Positions 11,523 through 20,868 of a stretch of 64,000 bases of DNA are shown here, in pieces. The DNA comes from Nesterenkonia sedimenti (GTDB lineage: Bacteria > Actinomycetota > Actinomycetes > Actinomycetales > Micrococcaceae): NCBI RefSeq assembly GCF_012641515.1, contig NZ_JABAHY010000001.1:186001-250000 (forward strand), written 5' to 3'. The position numbers and the translations under genes are program-made. Each line of letters opens with the position of its first letter. Position 1 is the first letter of the stretch. The notes below the pieces were generated by a model. That model was not told the DNA's origin and did no database searches. It saw only the letters and a list, made by a program, of their open reading frames with translations.

Positions 11523-13082
11523 CTACTTCAAGGGGAAACCCAGCTCCGCGCCAGCGGCCTCAACGAGATCCCCTGAGGCCACAAGCAGACGTAGCGCCTC
11601 AATTTCAGGTGCCAGATACCGGTCAGTGCCAGGGCCCTCAACACTCTCGCGAATCTTCCGGCGAACAGCTGTCAGAGGGGCAGAGGACTTGGAGCTGGCG
11701 ATTCCCCCATCACGCATATCCAATGCCCGGCCGGCAGTGAGAATTTCGATGGCGATGACGCGCTGGAGACCGTCCACCGCCCGACGCAGCTTCAGCCCAG
11801 CGGACCAGCCCATCGAGACGTGATCCTCCTGCATCGCCGAACTGGGAATGGAATCAGCCGAGGCAGGAACGGCGAAACGCTTCATCTCCGAGACAATCCC
11901 GGCCTGAGTGTACTGGGCGATCATGTGCCCGGAATCAACACCTGGATCATCAGCTAGGAAGGGGTTCAGGCCATGGGAACGGGCTTTATCCAGCATGCGG
12001 TCAGTACGCCGCTCAGAGATGGAGGCGGCATCGGCGGCTGCCACAGCCAAGAAGTCCAGGACATACCCCACCGGTGCACCGTGGAAATTGCCATTGGACT
12101 CCACCCGTCCATCGCTGGTGACCACGGGGTTATCAATAGCCGAGGCTAGTTCGAACTCAGCCACGCTGGCGGCATGGCTGATCGTGGACCGTCCTGCACC
12201 ATGAACCTGAGGCGCGCACCTCATCGAATAAGCATCCTGAACGCGGGTGAAACGATGCTCACCGGCCTTCTTCTCCTCGATGAGAGGAGAATCAGCCAGC
12301 AGTATGCGCATATTCGTGGCGGAATCCACCTGACCCGGCTGAGGCCGAAGAGCATGCAGATCCTCGGCAAAGACAGCATCCGTGCCGATGAGGGCCTCAA
12401 TAGTCAGGGCCGCCGCTATGTCGGCGCATGCATACAGGCGGCGAAGATCTTCAATGGCCATCAACAGCATGCCCAACATGCCATCGGTGCCATTGATCAG
12501 AGCCAGCCCCTCCTTCTCGCGCAGCTCAACCGGTTCGATCCCAGCTGCGGCAAGTGCTTCAGCGGCGGGGGCGGTTGAGTTCCCATCAAGGACATCACCC
12601 TCACCCATCAGCACCATGGCGCAGTGCGAGAGCGGAGCGAGATCACCTGAGCAGCCAAGGGAGCCATACTCACCGATGGCAGGAGTGATGCCGGCATTCA
12701 GGATGGCGGCATAGGTCTCAGCCACAACCGGCCGTACCCCCGTACGCCCGGTGCACATTGTCGCCAGTCGATTGACCATCAACGCCCGCACCACCTCACG
12801 GTCCACATGGGTCCCGGATGAGGCTGCATGGGACCGGATCAGCGATCGCTGCAGCTGGCTGCGAAGGTCATGGGGGATCTGCTTGGTCGCCAGGGCACCG
12901 ATACCGGTCGAGACCCCATAATGAGGCGTCGTATCCTCAGCCAGTCCATCGATGACCTCACGGGATGCAGTCATCGCCTCCACGGCGCTGGGATCAATGA
13001 CCACTTCGGCATCGCGCCGGGCAATATCCACTACATCTTCGCCGGTGAGGGGGCCGGGAGTCAGGGTGACTGGTGTAGGCAT
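11523..13082 (-). CDS. hutH: Histidine ammonia-lyase HutH
   Basis: Deaminates L-histidine to trans-urocanate, the first step of histidine use. The 519-aa protein has the usual family length and the conserved N-terminal YGVSTGIGALAT. The prosthetic-group triad is Cys-Ser-Gly (GSLGCSGDLAPLSH, about residues 140-153) instead of the commoner Ala-Ser-Gly; as far as I recall this is shared by other actinobacterial HutH proteins and still cyclises to MIO. ATG 13082 is used; an adjacent TTG at 13085 is possible. It follows the HisC-like gene by 26 bases. Confidence 0.95.
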   Translation of the reverse strand: MPTPVTLTPGPLTGEDVVDIARRDAEVVIDPSAVEAMTASREVIDGLAEDTTPHYGVSTGIGALATKQIPHDLRSQLQRSLIRSHAASSGTHVDREVVRALMVNRLATMCTGRTGVRPVVAETYAAILNAGITPAIGEYGSLGCSGDLAPLSHCAMVLMGEGDVLDGNSTAPAAEALAAAGIEPVELREKEGLALINGTDGMLGMLLMAIEDLRRLYACADIAAALTIEALIGTDAVFAEDLHALRPQPGQVDSATNMRILLADSPLIEEKKAGEHRFTRVQDAYSMRCAPQVHGAGRSTISHAASVAEFELASAIDNPVVTSDGRVESNGNFHGAPVGYVLDFLAVAAADAASISERRTDRMLDKARSHGLNPFLADDPGVDSGHMIAQYTQAGIVSEMKRFAVPASADSIPSSAMQEDHVSMGWSAGLKLRRAVDGLQRVIAIEILTAGRALDMRDGGIASSKSSAPLTAVRRKIRESVEGPGTDRYLAPEIEALRLLVASGDLVEAAGAELGFPLK

Positions 13083-13108
13083 CAATGGACCTTTCAGGGG
13101 TTGTACGG

Positions 13109-14218
13109 TTAACGGCGCTCGGCCAGGAGATCGGGGAGGACTTCCTCAACAGCGGTGATCGCCGCCTTACTGGCATCCTCCTCACCAGCGGTGATTCGTA
13201 CTCCCTCACCGGAGAAAGCACGGACAGCCACGCCCTGGCGCAGGCAGGCTGCCACCAGAGATTCGGCATGCAGTTGGGTGGGGATCCAGACGAAATTCGA
13301 GGAGCTGTCCGGGATATGCAGACCGCGTTCCCGCAGGGCGGTGATCAAGGCATCACGATCTGTTGTGATGGTTGAGATGATGTGCTCCATATGGGAGGAA
13401 TCCTCCAGGGCTGCCAATGCAGCCGCCTGGGCCAACCGGCTCAGACCAAAGGGTGGCTGGGCCTTGCGAAGTCCGGCAACCAGGCGCGGATCGGCGGCAA
13501 CATATCCGGCGCGTATCCCGGCCAGCCCATAAGCCTTCGAGAAGGTCCGCATAGTCATGACATTGGGATAGCCTCCGATGAGATCAAAACCATCACCATC
13601 AGTCTGGTGAAACTCCCGGTAGGCCTCATCCAGGATCACCAGAATGTGGCCGGGAACGGAATCGAGAAAGGCAGTAATCTCCTCGAAGGGCAGCACCGTT
13701 CCGGTCGGATTATTCGGATTGCAGATGATCACCGCGCGGGTGCGCTCAGTGATGGCATCTCGCATCGCGGACAGATCGTGTTCGAAGTCCGCGTTCAGCG
13801 ATACCGGCACTGGTTCAGCCTCGGCAACCCGGATGGCAATGGGATAGGCCTCATAGCTCCGCCAGGCGTAGACCACCTCGCTGCCAGCACCGGTGAAGGC
13901 GCTCAGGGCCTGCTGCAACAGACTCAGCGATCCGGCGCCCACGGCGATGTGGTCGGTGGTCAGTTTGTACCGGGAGGCCAGAGCTTCGGTGAGTTCATCA
14001 CCGAACATCGAAGGATATCTATTGCCCTCGGCCGCGGCTCGAGAAATAGCCTCCACGACCCCAGGAGCTGGGGCCACAGGGCACTCATTGGAGGAGGCAA
14101 CCCAGGTGACATCACCGAGACCCTTGGCCTTGGAGTAGACCGGTATCTCCTCAATACTGGGGGTTACCGAGGGAAGGGGAGTGCCCTCTTGGCCCTCAGG
14201 GACGTGCTGTGTGGTCAT
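13109..14218 (-). CDS. HisC-like class I/II PLP aminotransferase
   Basis: A 369-aa fold-type I aminotransferase resembling histidinol-phosphate aminotransferase. It has SSNECPVAPAPGVVEAI near residue 40, VIICNPNNPTGTVLP, ILDEAYREF, and the PLP-Lys motif TFSKAYGLAGIRAGY. The start at 14218 (MTTQHV) is chosen because GGAGAAGGAC precedes it; upstream codons lack a start site. Lying directly ahead of hutH and after an IclR gene, it may transaminate histidine or a related imidazole amino acid rather than make histidine. That role is inference from context. Confidence 0.8.
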   Translation of the reverse strand: MTTQHVPEGQEGTPLPSVTPSIEEIPVYSKAKGLGDVTWVASSNECPVAPAPGVVEAISRAAAEGNRYPSMFGDELTEALASRYKLTTDHIAVGAGSLSLLQQALSAFTGAGSEVVYAWRSYEAYPIAIRVAEAEPVPVSLNADFEHDLSAMRDAITERTRAVIICNPNNPTGTVLPFEEITAFLDSVPGHILVILDEAYREFHQTDGDGFDLIGGYPNVMTMRTFSKAYGLAGIRAGYVAADPRLVAGLRKAQPPFGLSRLAQAAALAALEDSSHMEHIISTITTDRDALITALRERGLHIPDSSSNFVWIPTQLHAESLVAACLRQGVAVRAFSGEGVRITAGEEDASKAAITAVEEVLPDLLAERR

Positions 14219-14249
14219 AAATGCTGTCCTTCTCCGATGCGCCAGCGGA

Positions 14250-14900
14250 TCAGTTGCCAATGAGCTGCCCGGAAATATCAGCTGCCGCCTGAACCAGCAG
14301 CTGACCATACCGAGTGGCCTTCGTCTTATCGATGCGATAGGTGGGCACCAGGACACTCAATACTGCACGGGGTCGCCCGGCAACTTCGATGGGTGCAGAA
14401 ATTGCTGTGACGTCATCCTCAACACTGTTCTGCACGACGACGAAACCCTCATCAGGAGCCTCACCGCGGAGTACCTGACCCGCGGCAGACCCCTCCAGAG
14501 GCACAGTGCGGCCCACCCAATTCGTGTGACGCACCGAATGAGTGCCCTCGATGATGCTGATATAGAGGGCACTGTCATTGGGGCCTTCCACACTGAGATA
14601 GGCAGATTCCCCAATGGCGTCCACGATGTTCTGCATAGGTTGCCGGGCGACCTCAGTCAGGGTGTTCTTCGTAAAAGCCTGGGCACCTAACTGGATCAAC
14701 CTGCTGCCGGGCCGATAGTCCCCCGATTCGTCACGTGTGAGGAAACTATTGGCCTCCAAAGTCCGCAGCAGCCGCAGGGCGGTACTGGCCGGTAGGTCAG
14801 CCTCACGAGCAGTCTCCGCGAGGCTGGCATGGCCACGTTCGCATACTGCGCCGAGAAGGTCTAAGGCACGTTCAACAGTGCGCGTGGATGCTTCAGCCAA
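14250..14900 (-). CDS. IclR-family transcriptional regulator of the hut locus
   Basis: The product has an N-terminal winged helix (TVERALDLLGAVCERGHASLAETAREADLPASTALRLLRTL written in part: HTH at residues 8-50) and a C-terminal IclR effector domain with ESAYLSVEGPNDSALYI and SVLVPTYR. TTG 14900 is the likely start: GGAAGG lies 8-13 bases upstream and it overlaps the symporter stop by eight bases. A longer frame to 14924 would overlap 32 bases. It sits between the transporter and the catabolic genes and probably controls the divergent hut promoters. Confidence 0.85.
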   Translation of the reverse strand: MAEASTRTVERALDLLGAVCERGHASLAETAREADLPASTALRLLRTLEANSFLTRDESGDYRPGSRLIQLGAQAFTKNTLTEVARQPMQNIVDAIGESAYLSVEGPNDSALYISIIEGTHSVRHTNWVGRTVPLEGSAAGQVLRGEAPDEGFVVVQNSVEDDVTAISAPIEVAGRPRAVLSVLVPTYRIDKTKATRYGQLLVQAAADISGQLIGN

Positions 14901-16359
14901 TATCACTGCCTTCCTTCGCAGCAACGGGTCGGGTCAATGCCAGCTCGGCCTCGGTGGGAGCCTTGGTCAGCAGGGAGACCACCACGAAGGCCACCAATGA
15001 CACTGCGCCACCGATCATGATGTCGGGCACCTGATAGTCCACCAGTCCCACCGCACCGGAGGTACCGGCAAGCCCGCCGAGGAGAATAGCCGCAATAGCA
15101 CCCTCCTTGGTGCCGCGCTTCCAGAACAGACCCAGAATCAGCGGAATGAAGACACCGGAGGCGTACATCGTGTAGGCCAGCACCAGGACCTGAATGATCC
15201 CCGGCACCAGAAGCGCGAAGGTCAGGGCCCCTACACCGAGAACCAGCGTGGAAATGCGGGCGATCCGCAGGGTCGTTGTACTGTCACCGTTCTGATCGCG
15301 CCCCATAATCTTGCGATAGAAGTCATTGGTGATGTGAGTACTGCCCGCAATCAGCAGCGAATCCGCGGTGGACATCACCGCAGCAAGAATCGCAGCTACC
15401 AGGATTGCAGCAAGCCAGACCGGCAGGACCTCCACAATCAGCATAGGCAGGGCCGAGGAGCTGTCCTCGAGATCTTCGCCAAACATTGCTCGAGCGCTCA
15501 TACCGCCGATCACGGGGAATGTGCCGAAGAGAACCAGCAGAACACCGGCCATAATTGCCGAGGCGCTGGCGACCTTACCGCTCCGGGCGGAGAAGAGTCG
15601 CTGGTAGAAGTCCTGGCCGATGAGGTCGTACATAATGACCGGGGTCATCACACCGAGCATGGCCATGACACCCATGCCCACCGGAGAGAAGTAGGTCTCA
15701 GCAGAGACAGCGTCACTGGCGGCAGCGAACTCCTGGAGTCCGGAGAATCCACCCACAGTTTGGAGTCCGATGACGCAGGCAATCGGCACGCCAATGACAA
15801 TGATGATCAGCTGCATGGCATCGGTGATAGCCACACCCCACATCCCCGCGAAGAAGGTGTACCCGATGAACAGGGAAACCGCGATGGCGGCCCCAATAGT
15901 GGGATCGATGCCCAGGATCTGGAAGGCGCCACCGGCGGCACTGACCTGAGCTGCGACAATCCCGGTGACGGCCACTATGGACAATAGGGCGGCCAGACCA
16001 CGGACGACCTTGGAGTTGTAGCGCAGCGCCAGAAAGTCAGTGATGGTGTACAGCGAGAGGTTGCGCAACCGTTTAGCGGAGAGCAGGCCGAGCAGGGTCA
16101 GTCCCACTGCAGTACCTGCGCTGTAGGCAATACCGCTGTAGCCGTAGACAAAACTGTCCTCACTGACACCCATGACTGCTCCGCCACCTAGGTGCGTGGC
16201 AGTCAGACCCGCGACGACGAGCAGAGGGCCGAATTTACGCCCGGCCACAAGGAAATCATCGGAACCCTTGATCATTCGGGCTGACAGCAGACCGACTGCC
16301 GTCACCAATAGCAGGTAGGAAACGATGATTATGCCGATCGTCACTCTGTCATCCATCAA
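14893..16359 (-). CDS. Sodium:solute symporter (SSS family), putative histidine/urocanate importer
   Basis: A 488-aa integral membrane protein with about 13 predicted hydrophobic segments, beginning TIGIIIVSYLLLVTAVGLLSARMI. Family motifs GGGAVMGVSEDSFVYGYSG and DFLALRYNSKVV near residues 57-115 and AAIMSTADSLLI-like VMSTADSLLIAGSTHITND near 330 mark the SSS fold. Being divergent from hutU and upstream of the IclR gene, it most likely imports histidine or urocanate with sodium. Substrate specificity is inferred only from position. Confidence 0.85.
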   Translation of the reverse strand: MMDDRVTIGIIIVSYLLLVTAVGLLSARMIKGSDDFLVAGRKFGPLLVVAGLTATHLGGGAVMGVSEDSFVYGYSGIAYSAGTAVGLTLLGLLSAKRLRNLSLYTITDFLALRYNSKVVRGLAALLSIVAVTGIVAAQVSAAGGAFQILGIDPTIGAAIAVSLFIGYTFFAGMWGVAITDAMQLIIIVIGVPIACVIGLQTVGGFSGLQEFAAASDAVSAETYFSPVGMGVMAMLGVMTPVIMYDLIGQDFYQRLFSARSGKVASASAIMAGVLLVLFGTFPVIGGMSARAMFGEDLEDSSSALPMLIVEVLPVWLAAILVAAILAAVMSTADSLLIAGSTHITNDFYRKIMGRDQNGDSTTTLRIARISTLVLGVGALTFALLVPGIIQVLVLAYTMYASGVFIPLILGLFWKRGTKEGAIAAILLGGLAGTSGAVGLVDYQVPDIMIGGAVSLVAFVVVSLLTKAPTEAELALTRPVAAKEGSDIG

Positions 16360-16688
16360 GGGCGTCCTTACTCGTGATGTGGGGGTGGGCCGTGACTGTG
16401 CTGCGGAAGCGAATCACAGATCATAAGTTGCACGAACCTACAGTCTGAGGACAGCGTGTTTCTTCGGCGAGTCTCAATTGTTTCCATTCAGTAAAACCTG
16501 TGAACTGCCTAATGAAAACGTTGTTTCGAGGCTAGCCTAGAGCGCAGCACCTCGCAATCTTATGGTCTAGGCGAGCTGCCTGATTGGCGTTGAGGTCGAA
16601 ACGCGGCCTCACTACAGGGTTGCTAACTAGCGAAAAAGACGTTTCAATGAGTGAAACCCTCGAATCGTTCAGTGAATAGGACACAGTT
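16360..16688. promoter_or_regulatory. Divergent hut promoter region with IclR-type operator candidates
   Basis: The 329-bp gap between the symporter and hutU has a perfect inverted repeat GTTTCA-N5-TGAAAC at 16641-16657, a similar imperfect site GTTTCCATTCAGTAAAAC at 16480-16497, and a core AAAC-GTT-GTTT at 16516-16526. Repetition of the same half-site at the far and near ends suggests a repressor or activator dimer binding several operators, the encoded IclR protein being the obvious candidate. No riboswitch-like structure was recognised. Confidence 0.6.
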
Positions 16689-18380
16689 ATGGCCACCGGA
16701 TTCACCACTCATGACCCCTCCCGAGAGATCAGAGCTCCCCGAGGCGGTGAGATCTCGGCGAAGTCATGGCAGACCGAAGCGCCCCTGCGCATGCTGATGA
16801 ATAACCTGGATCCGGAGGTTGCCGAGCGCCCCGAGGACCTCGTGGTCTACGGCGGAACTGGCCGTGCCGCCCGTAGCTGGGAGGCCTATGACGCGATCGT
16901 CTCAAGTCTGAAGGATCTGGAAGAGGACGAGACACTCCTGGTCCAGTCCGGGAAACCAGTTGGTGTCATCCGGACCAATAAATGGGCGCCACGGGTGCTG
17001 CTGGCCAACTCCAATCTGGTGGGGGACTGGGCCTCCTGGCCGGAATTCCGGAAACTCGAAGCCGAAGGCCTGATGATGTACGGCCAGATGACGGCCGGCT
17101 CCTGGATCTACATAGCCACCCAAGGCATTCTGCAGGGCACCTACGAAACCTTTGCAGCCATCGGTAAGAAGAAATTCAACGGCTCCCTGGCCGGAACCCT
17201 GACCCTGACCGGCGGCTGCGGCGGCATGGGCGGCGCTCAGCCCCTTGCTGTGACCCTCAACGGCGGTGCAGTACTGGTGGTGGATGTCTCCGAGGCGCGA
17301 CTGCGGCGTCGTGCCGGTAAACGCTACCTCGATGAGGTCGAAACCGATATCGATGCTGCGCTGCAGAAACTGCAGAAGGCCAAAGCCGAAAAGAGGGCAC
17401 TGTCGGTGGGTTATGTCGGAAACGCTGCCGAAGTCTTCCCCGAACTGCTGAAGCGACACACTAACGGGGAAGTCGAGATCGATATCGTCACCGATCAGAC
17501 CTCAGCCCACGATCCCCTGAGCTACCTGCCCCTCGAGTACACCATTGAGGAATGGGAGGCAGCAGCCAGCCGGGACCCCGAAGGCTTCACCAAGAAAGCA
17601 CGGGCGGCGATGAGCAGGCAGGTCGAAGCCATGGTCGGATTCCAGGATGCCGGGGCCGAGGTCTTCGACTACGGCAATTCCATCCGCGATGAAGCCCGTG
17701 CCGGCGGCTATGACCGGGCCTTTGAATTCCCGGGATTCGTCCCCGCGTATATCCGACCGCTGTTCTGTGAGGGAATGGGACCCTTCCGCTGGGTTGCACT
17801 CTCCGGCGACTCCGAGGACATCGCGGTGACCGATGAGGCCATCAAGAACCTCTTCCCTGACAATGAGCACCTGCATACCTGGATTGATGCAGCCGGGGAG
17901 TACGTGGAATTCGAAGGACTGCCCGCCCGCATCTGCTGGCTGGGCTATGGGGAACGCCAGAAGGCAGGCCTGCTGTTCAACCAGCTGGTCGCCGAGGGCA
18001 AGGTCAAAGCCCCCATCGTCATCGGCCGCGACCACCTCGACTCCGGATCCGTGGCGTCGCCCTACCGAGAGACCGAGGCCATGCTGGATGGATCAGACGC
18101 CATCGCGGACTGGCCGCTGCTCAACGCTCTGACCGCCACCAGCTCAGGGGCCACCTGGGTATCCATCCACCACGGTGGAGGTGTCGGGATGGGACGTTCC
18201 ATCCACGCAGGGCAGGTTGGGGTGGCAGACGGCACCGAGCTGGCAGCAGCCAAGCTTGAAGCCCTACTGACCAACGATCCAGCCATGGGCATCTTCCGCC
18301 ATGTAGATGCAGGATATGAAGAGGCCGTCGAGGCAGCCACAACCCGCGGAGTGCGCATTCCTATGCGTGAGCAGTCATGA
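16689..18380 (+). CDS. hutU: Urocanate hydratase HutU
   Basis: Converts urocanate to 4-imidazolone-5-propionate with a tightly bound NAD+. The 563-aa product has the standard length, with [15 protein letters not shown] near the N-terminus, the NAD loop [15 protein letters not shown] at about residues 175-190, the active-site Cys region [15 protein letters not shown] near 410, and STSGATW-like [20 protein letters not shown]. First gene of the plus-strand hut operon; its stop overlaps the next start as ATGA. Confidence 0.96.
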   Translation: MATGFTTHDPSREIRAPRGGEISAKSWQTEAPLRMLMNNLDPEVAERPEDLVVYGGTGRAARSWEAYDAIVSSLKDLEEDETLLVQSGKPVGVIRTNKWAPRVLLANSNLVGDWASWPEFRKLEAEGLMMYGQMTAGSWIYIATQGILQGTYETFAAIGKKKFNGSLAGTLTLTGGCGGMGGAQPLAVTLNGGAVLVVDVSEARLRRRAGKRYLDEVETDIDAALQKLQKAKAEKRALSVGYVGNAAEVFPELLKRHTNGEVEIDIVTDQTSAHDPLSYLPLEYTIEEWEAAASRDPEGFTKKARAAMSRQVEAMVGFQDAGAEVFDYGNSIRDEARAGGYDRAFEFPGFVPAYIRPLFCEGMGPFRWVALSGDSEDIAVTDEAIKNLFPDNEHLHTWIDAAGEYVEFEGLPARICWLGYGERQKAGLLFNQLVAEGKVKAPIVIGRDHLDSGSVASPYRETEAMLDGSDAIADWPLLNALTATSSGATWVSIHHGGGVGMGRSIHAGQVGVADGTELAAAKLEALLTNDPAMGIFRHVDAGYEEAVEAATTRGVRIPMREQS

Positions 18381-19663
18381 CAGTCAACAGCCTCATGCAG
18401 GCGATAGCGGATATCGGCGCTGACCCCATCCGTGGCGGATACTCACGGCCGGTGTATTCCGATGCGGACCTGACATTGCGCGAATGGTTCATCTCCGAGG
18501 CCCAAACCCGTGGACTCGATGTGGAGACCGACCACAACGGCATTATCTGGGCCTGGTGGGACCGACAGGCCTCAGCCGGCGAATCGGTGGAGGCAACCCG
18601 CAGAAACTCCGTGGTCACCGGATCGCATCTGGACTCGGTGCCAGGAGGCGGAGCCTTCGACGGTCCATTAGGTGTCGCATCTGCACTGGCGGCCCTTGAT
18701 GAGCTCAAGGCACGGGAGCAGAGCGGGGCTCTGAAGCGTCGTCGTTGTCTGGCCATCACTGTCTTCCCAGAGGAGGAGGGATCCAGATTTGGCGTGGCCT
18801 GCCTGGGCTCACGCCTGATGACCGGGGCCATAACCCGGGAGAAGGCCCTGAACCTCCGTGATTCTGAAGGCCTAAGCTTCGGTGAAGTTGCCGCAGATCA
18901 CGGACTCACTCCGGATCTCATCGGGGAAGACCCAGCCAGACTCAGCACTATCGGCGCCTTCGTAGAGCTCCATGTGGAACAGGGCCGCGGAATCAATACC
19001 CCCGAATACACCGCAGCCGACGGAAAACAGCCTGCGGTCGCAGTGGGCAACACAATCCTGGGGCACGGGCGATGGCGGCTGTCGGTGACCGGTCAGGGCA
19101 ACCACGCTGGTACCACCCTCATGGATGATCGAGCAGACCCGATGGTTGCCGCAGCAGAGATCACCCTGGCCACACGGAACACAGCCCGCGAGCACCCCGG
19201 AGCCCGGGCCACCGTCGGCAGGCTCCAGCCGATCCCCGGTGGCACCAATGTCATCGCCTCACGAGTCGATCTATGGCTCGATGTCCGCCACCCGCAGGAC
19301 GAAGTGACAGCCACTGTTGTCGAGAAGATCTACTCCCGGGCCAAGGACTGCGCGCTGGCCCACGGTTGCCAGGTGGAGATGGTGGAGGAATCGTATTCTG
19401 GCACCGTGCACTTCAGCCCGGAACTGTCCTCCCAGCTTGAAGCGGCTGTGCGCCGAACAGTTCCTGATGCCCCCATCCTGCCCACCGGAGCAGGGCACGA
19501 CGCCGGCGTCCTGGCAGCGCATGTGCCCTCGGGAATGATCTACGTGCGCAACCCCACCGGTATCAGCCATGCCCCTGAGGAATCGGTAGAGAATGACGAC
19601 GCCGACCAGGGCGTTCAGGCCCTCGCAGACGCACTGTCAGGCCTCCTGGAGGCTGAGCGCTGA
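18377..19663 (+). CDS. M20-family amidohydrolase (AllC-like), probable N-formylglutamate hydrolase of the hut pathway
   Basis: A 428-aa zinc hydrolase of the allantoate amidohydrolase/N-carbamoyl-amino-acid hydrolase group. Metal ligands are visible: [20 protein letters not shown] (His, Asp), [10 protein letters not shown] (Glu), FVELHVEQG (His) and PTGAGHDAG (His). The lid-domain segment [11 protein letters not shown] is conserved. It lies between hutU and hutF with four-base and one-base overlaps, and no hutG gene is present in the locus. The simplest reading is that it removes the formyl group made by HutF; this is inference. Confidence 0.8.
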   Translation: MTVNSLMQAIADIGADPIRGGYSRPVYSDADLTLREWFISEAQTRGLDVETDHNGIIWAWWDRQASAGESVEATRRNSVVTGSHLDSVPGGGAFDGPLGVASALAALDELKAREQSGALKRRRCLAITVFPEEEGSRFGVACLGSRLMTGAITREKALNLRDSEGLSFGEVAADHGLTPDLIGEDPARLSTIGAFVELHVEQGRGINTPEYTAADGKQPAVAVGNTILGHGRWRLSVTGQGNHAGTTLMDDRADPMVAAAEITLATRNTAREHPGARATVGRLQPIPGGTNVIASRVDLWLDVRHPQDEVTATVVEKIYSRAKDCALAHGCQVEMVEESYSGTVHFSPELSSQLEAAVRRTVPDAPILPTGAGHDAGVLAAHVPSGMIYVRNPTGISHAPEESVENDDADQGVQALADALSGLLEAER

Positions 19664-20868
19664 TGGAAACCCTATCCCTAGCGGCACCGATCAACGCCCA
19701 CTCGCATGCCTTTCACCGCCTGCTGCGCGGGCGGACACATGATCAGGGCGGAGACTTCTGGGTCTGGCGAGAACAGATGTACCAAGCAGCCGCTCAACTA
19801 AGTCCTGAAGCATATGAGCAGCTGGCCACTGCGGTGTATGCGGAGATGGTCTGTGCCGGCTACAGCGCCGTCGGGGAGTTCCATTACCTACACCACCAAC
19901 CCGACGGCACACCCTATGCCGATCACGAGATGGAGCGGGCGCTGATACGTGCCGCCCAGGCTGCGGGTATCCGACTGGTTCTCCTCGACACCCTCTATCT
20001 CCAGGGTGGGCTCACCGCCGAGGGCAGCCGGATCGAGCTCAACAGTATCCAAGGCAGATTCAGCGATGGTGATGCCGAACAGTGGGCCATCCGGTGGGAG
20101 GAACTCCACTGGGTGGTCGCCGAAGAAGACACCGGCGGGCTGGTCACCCTCGGGGCGGCAGTCCACTCCCTGCGAGCGGTGGCCAAGGACCAACTGCCGG
20201 TGGTCACTGCCCTGATGAAGAGGCATCCATCAGCACCCCTGCATATCCATGTATCGGAACAGCCGGCTGAGAACACAGCCATCGCCGCAGCCTATGGAAA
20301 GACCCCCACTGAAGTTCTGGCTAAGGCTGAACTGCTGAGCCCTCAGCTCTCCGCGGTGCATGCAACACATCTGAGCAGCTCGGATATCGGGCTCCTCGGA
20401 GAGGCAGGGGTCAATATCGTCATGTGCCCCACCACAGAGGCGGACCTCGCCGATGGGATAGGACCAGCCCGGCAGCTGGCGGATGCCGGAGCAGTTATCG
20501 CCCTGGGAAGCGACCAGCATGTCGTCATCGACCCCTATCTCGAGATGCGGGCACTGGAACATGGAGAGCGCCTGGAAACGGGAACTCGTGGACGATTCAG
20601 CCCCGAAGAGATCAACCAGGCAGCCCGCGCTGGTGGACTGCGAAGCCTGGGGCTGGCTGAGAATAATGACCAGATTTCAGTGCGCACAGATTCAGTCCGC
20701 ACCATCGGCAGCCGCGGAGCACAGATTCCGCTGACTGCCACCAGCGCCGATGTCGAGACCGTGAGGGTCAACGGGAGCGAGATCGCCCACAGAGGCATCC
20801 ATGCCAAGCTGGGGGATCCCAGTGCGCTGTACAGCCGATTCTTCTCTGACCACCCGGAGTACCTATGA
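19663..20868 (+). CDS. hutF: Formimidoylglutamate deiminase HutF
   Basis: A 401-aa metal amidohydrolase that converts N-formimino-L-glutamate to N-formyl-L-glutamate plus ammonia. The HxH metal site is INAHSHAFHRLLRG at residues 9-22, followed by GEFHYLHHQPDG, LHIHVSEQPAENTA, VHATHLSSSDI and the C-terminal Asp LGSDQHVVIDPYLEMR, all in HutF order. Start overlaps the upstream stop (TGATG), and the stop overlaps hutI (ATGA). Its presence means the pathway goes through N-formylglutamate, not direct HutG formiminase. Confidence 0.92.
   Translation: METLSLAAPINAHSHAFHRLLRGRTHDQGGDFWVWREQMYQAAAQLSPEAYEQLATAVYAEMVCAGYSAVGEFHYLHHQPDGTPYADHEMERALIRAAQAAGIRLVLLDTLYLQGGLTAEGSRIELNSIQGRFSDGDAEQWAIRWEELHWVVAEEDTGGLVTLGAAVHSLRAVAKDQLPVVTALMKRHPSAPLHIHVSEQPAENTAIAAAYGKTPTEVLAKAELLSPQLSAVHATHLSSSDIGLLGEAGVNIVMCPTTEADLADGIGPARQLADAGAVIALGSDQHVVIDPYLEMRALEHGERLETGTRGRFSPEEINQAARAGGLRSLGLAENNDQISVRTDSVRTIGSRGAQIPLTATSADVETVRVNGSEIAHRGIHAKLGDPSALYSRFFSDHPEYL

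Noticed and set aside
11523-13082. HutH inactivated by loss of the Ala-Ser-Gly triad
   Set aside because: The Cys-Ser-Gly triad is, as far as I recall, normal in actinobacterial histidine ammonia-lyases, and the Ser and Gly needed for cyclisation are present.
14901-14924. Longer IclR start at 14924
   Set aside because: It would overlap the symporter by 32 bases and lacks a ribosome-binding site, while TTG 14900 has GGAAGG well placed.
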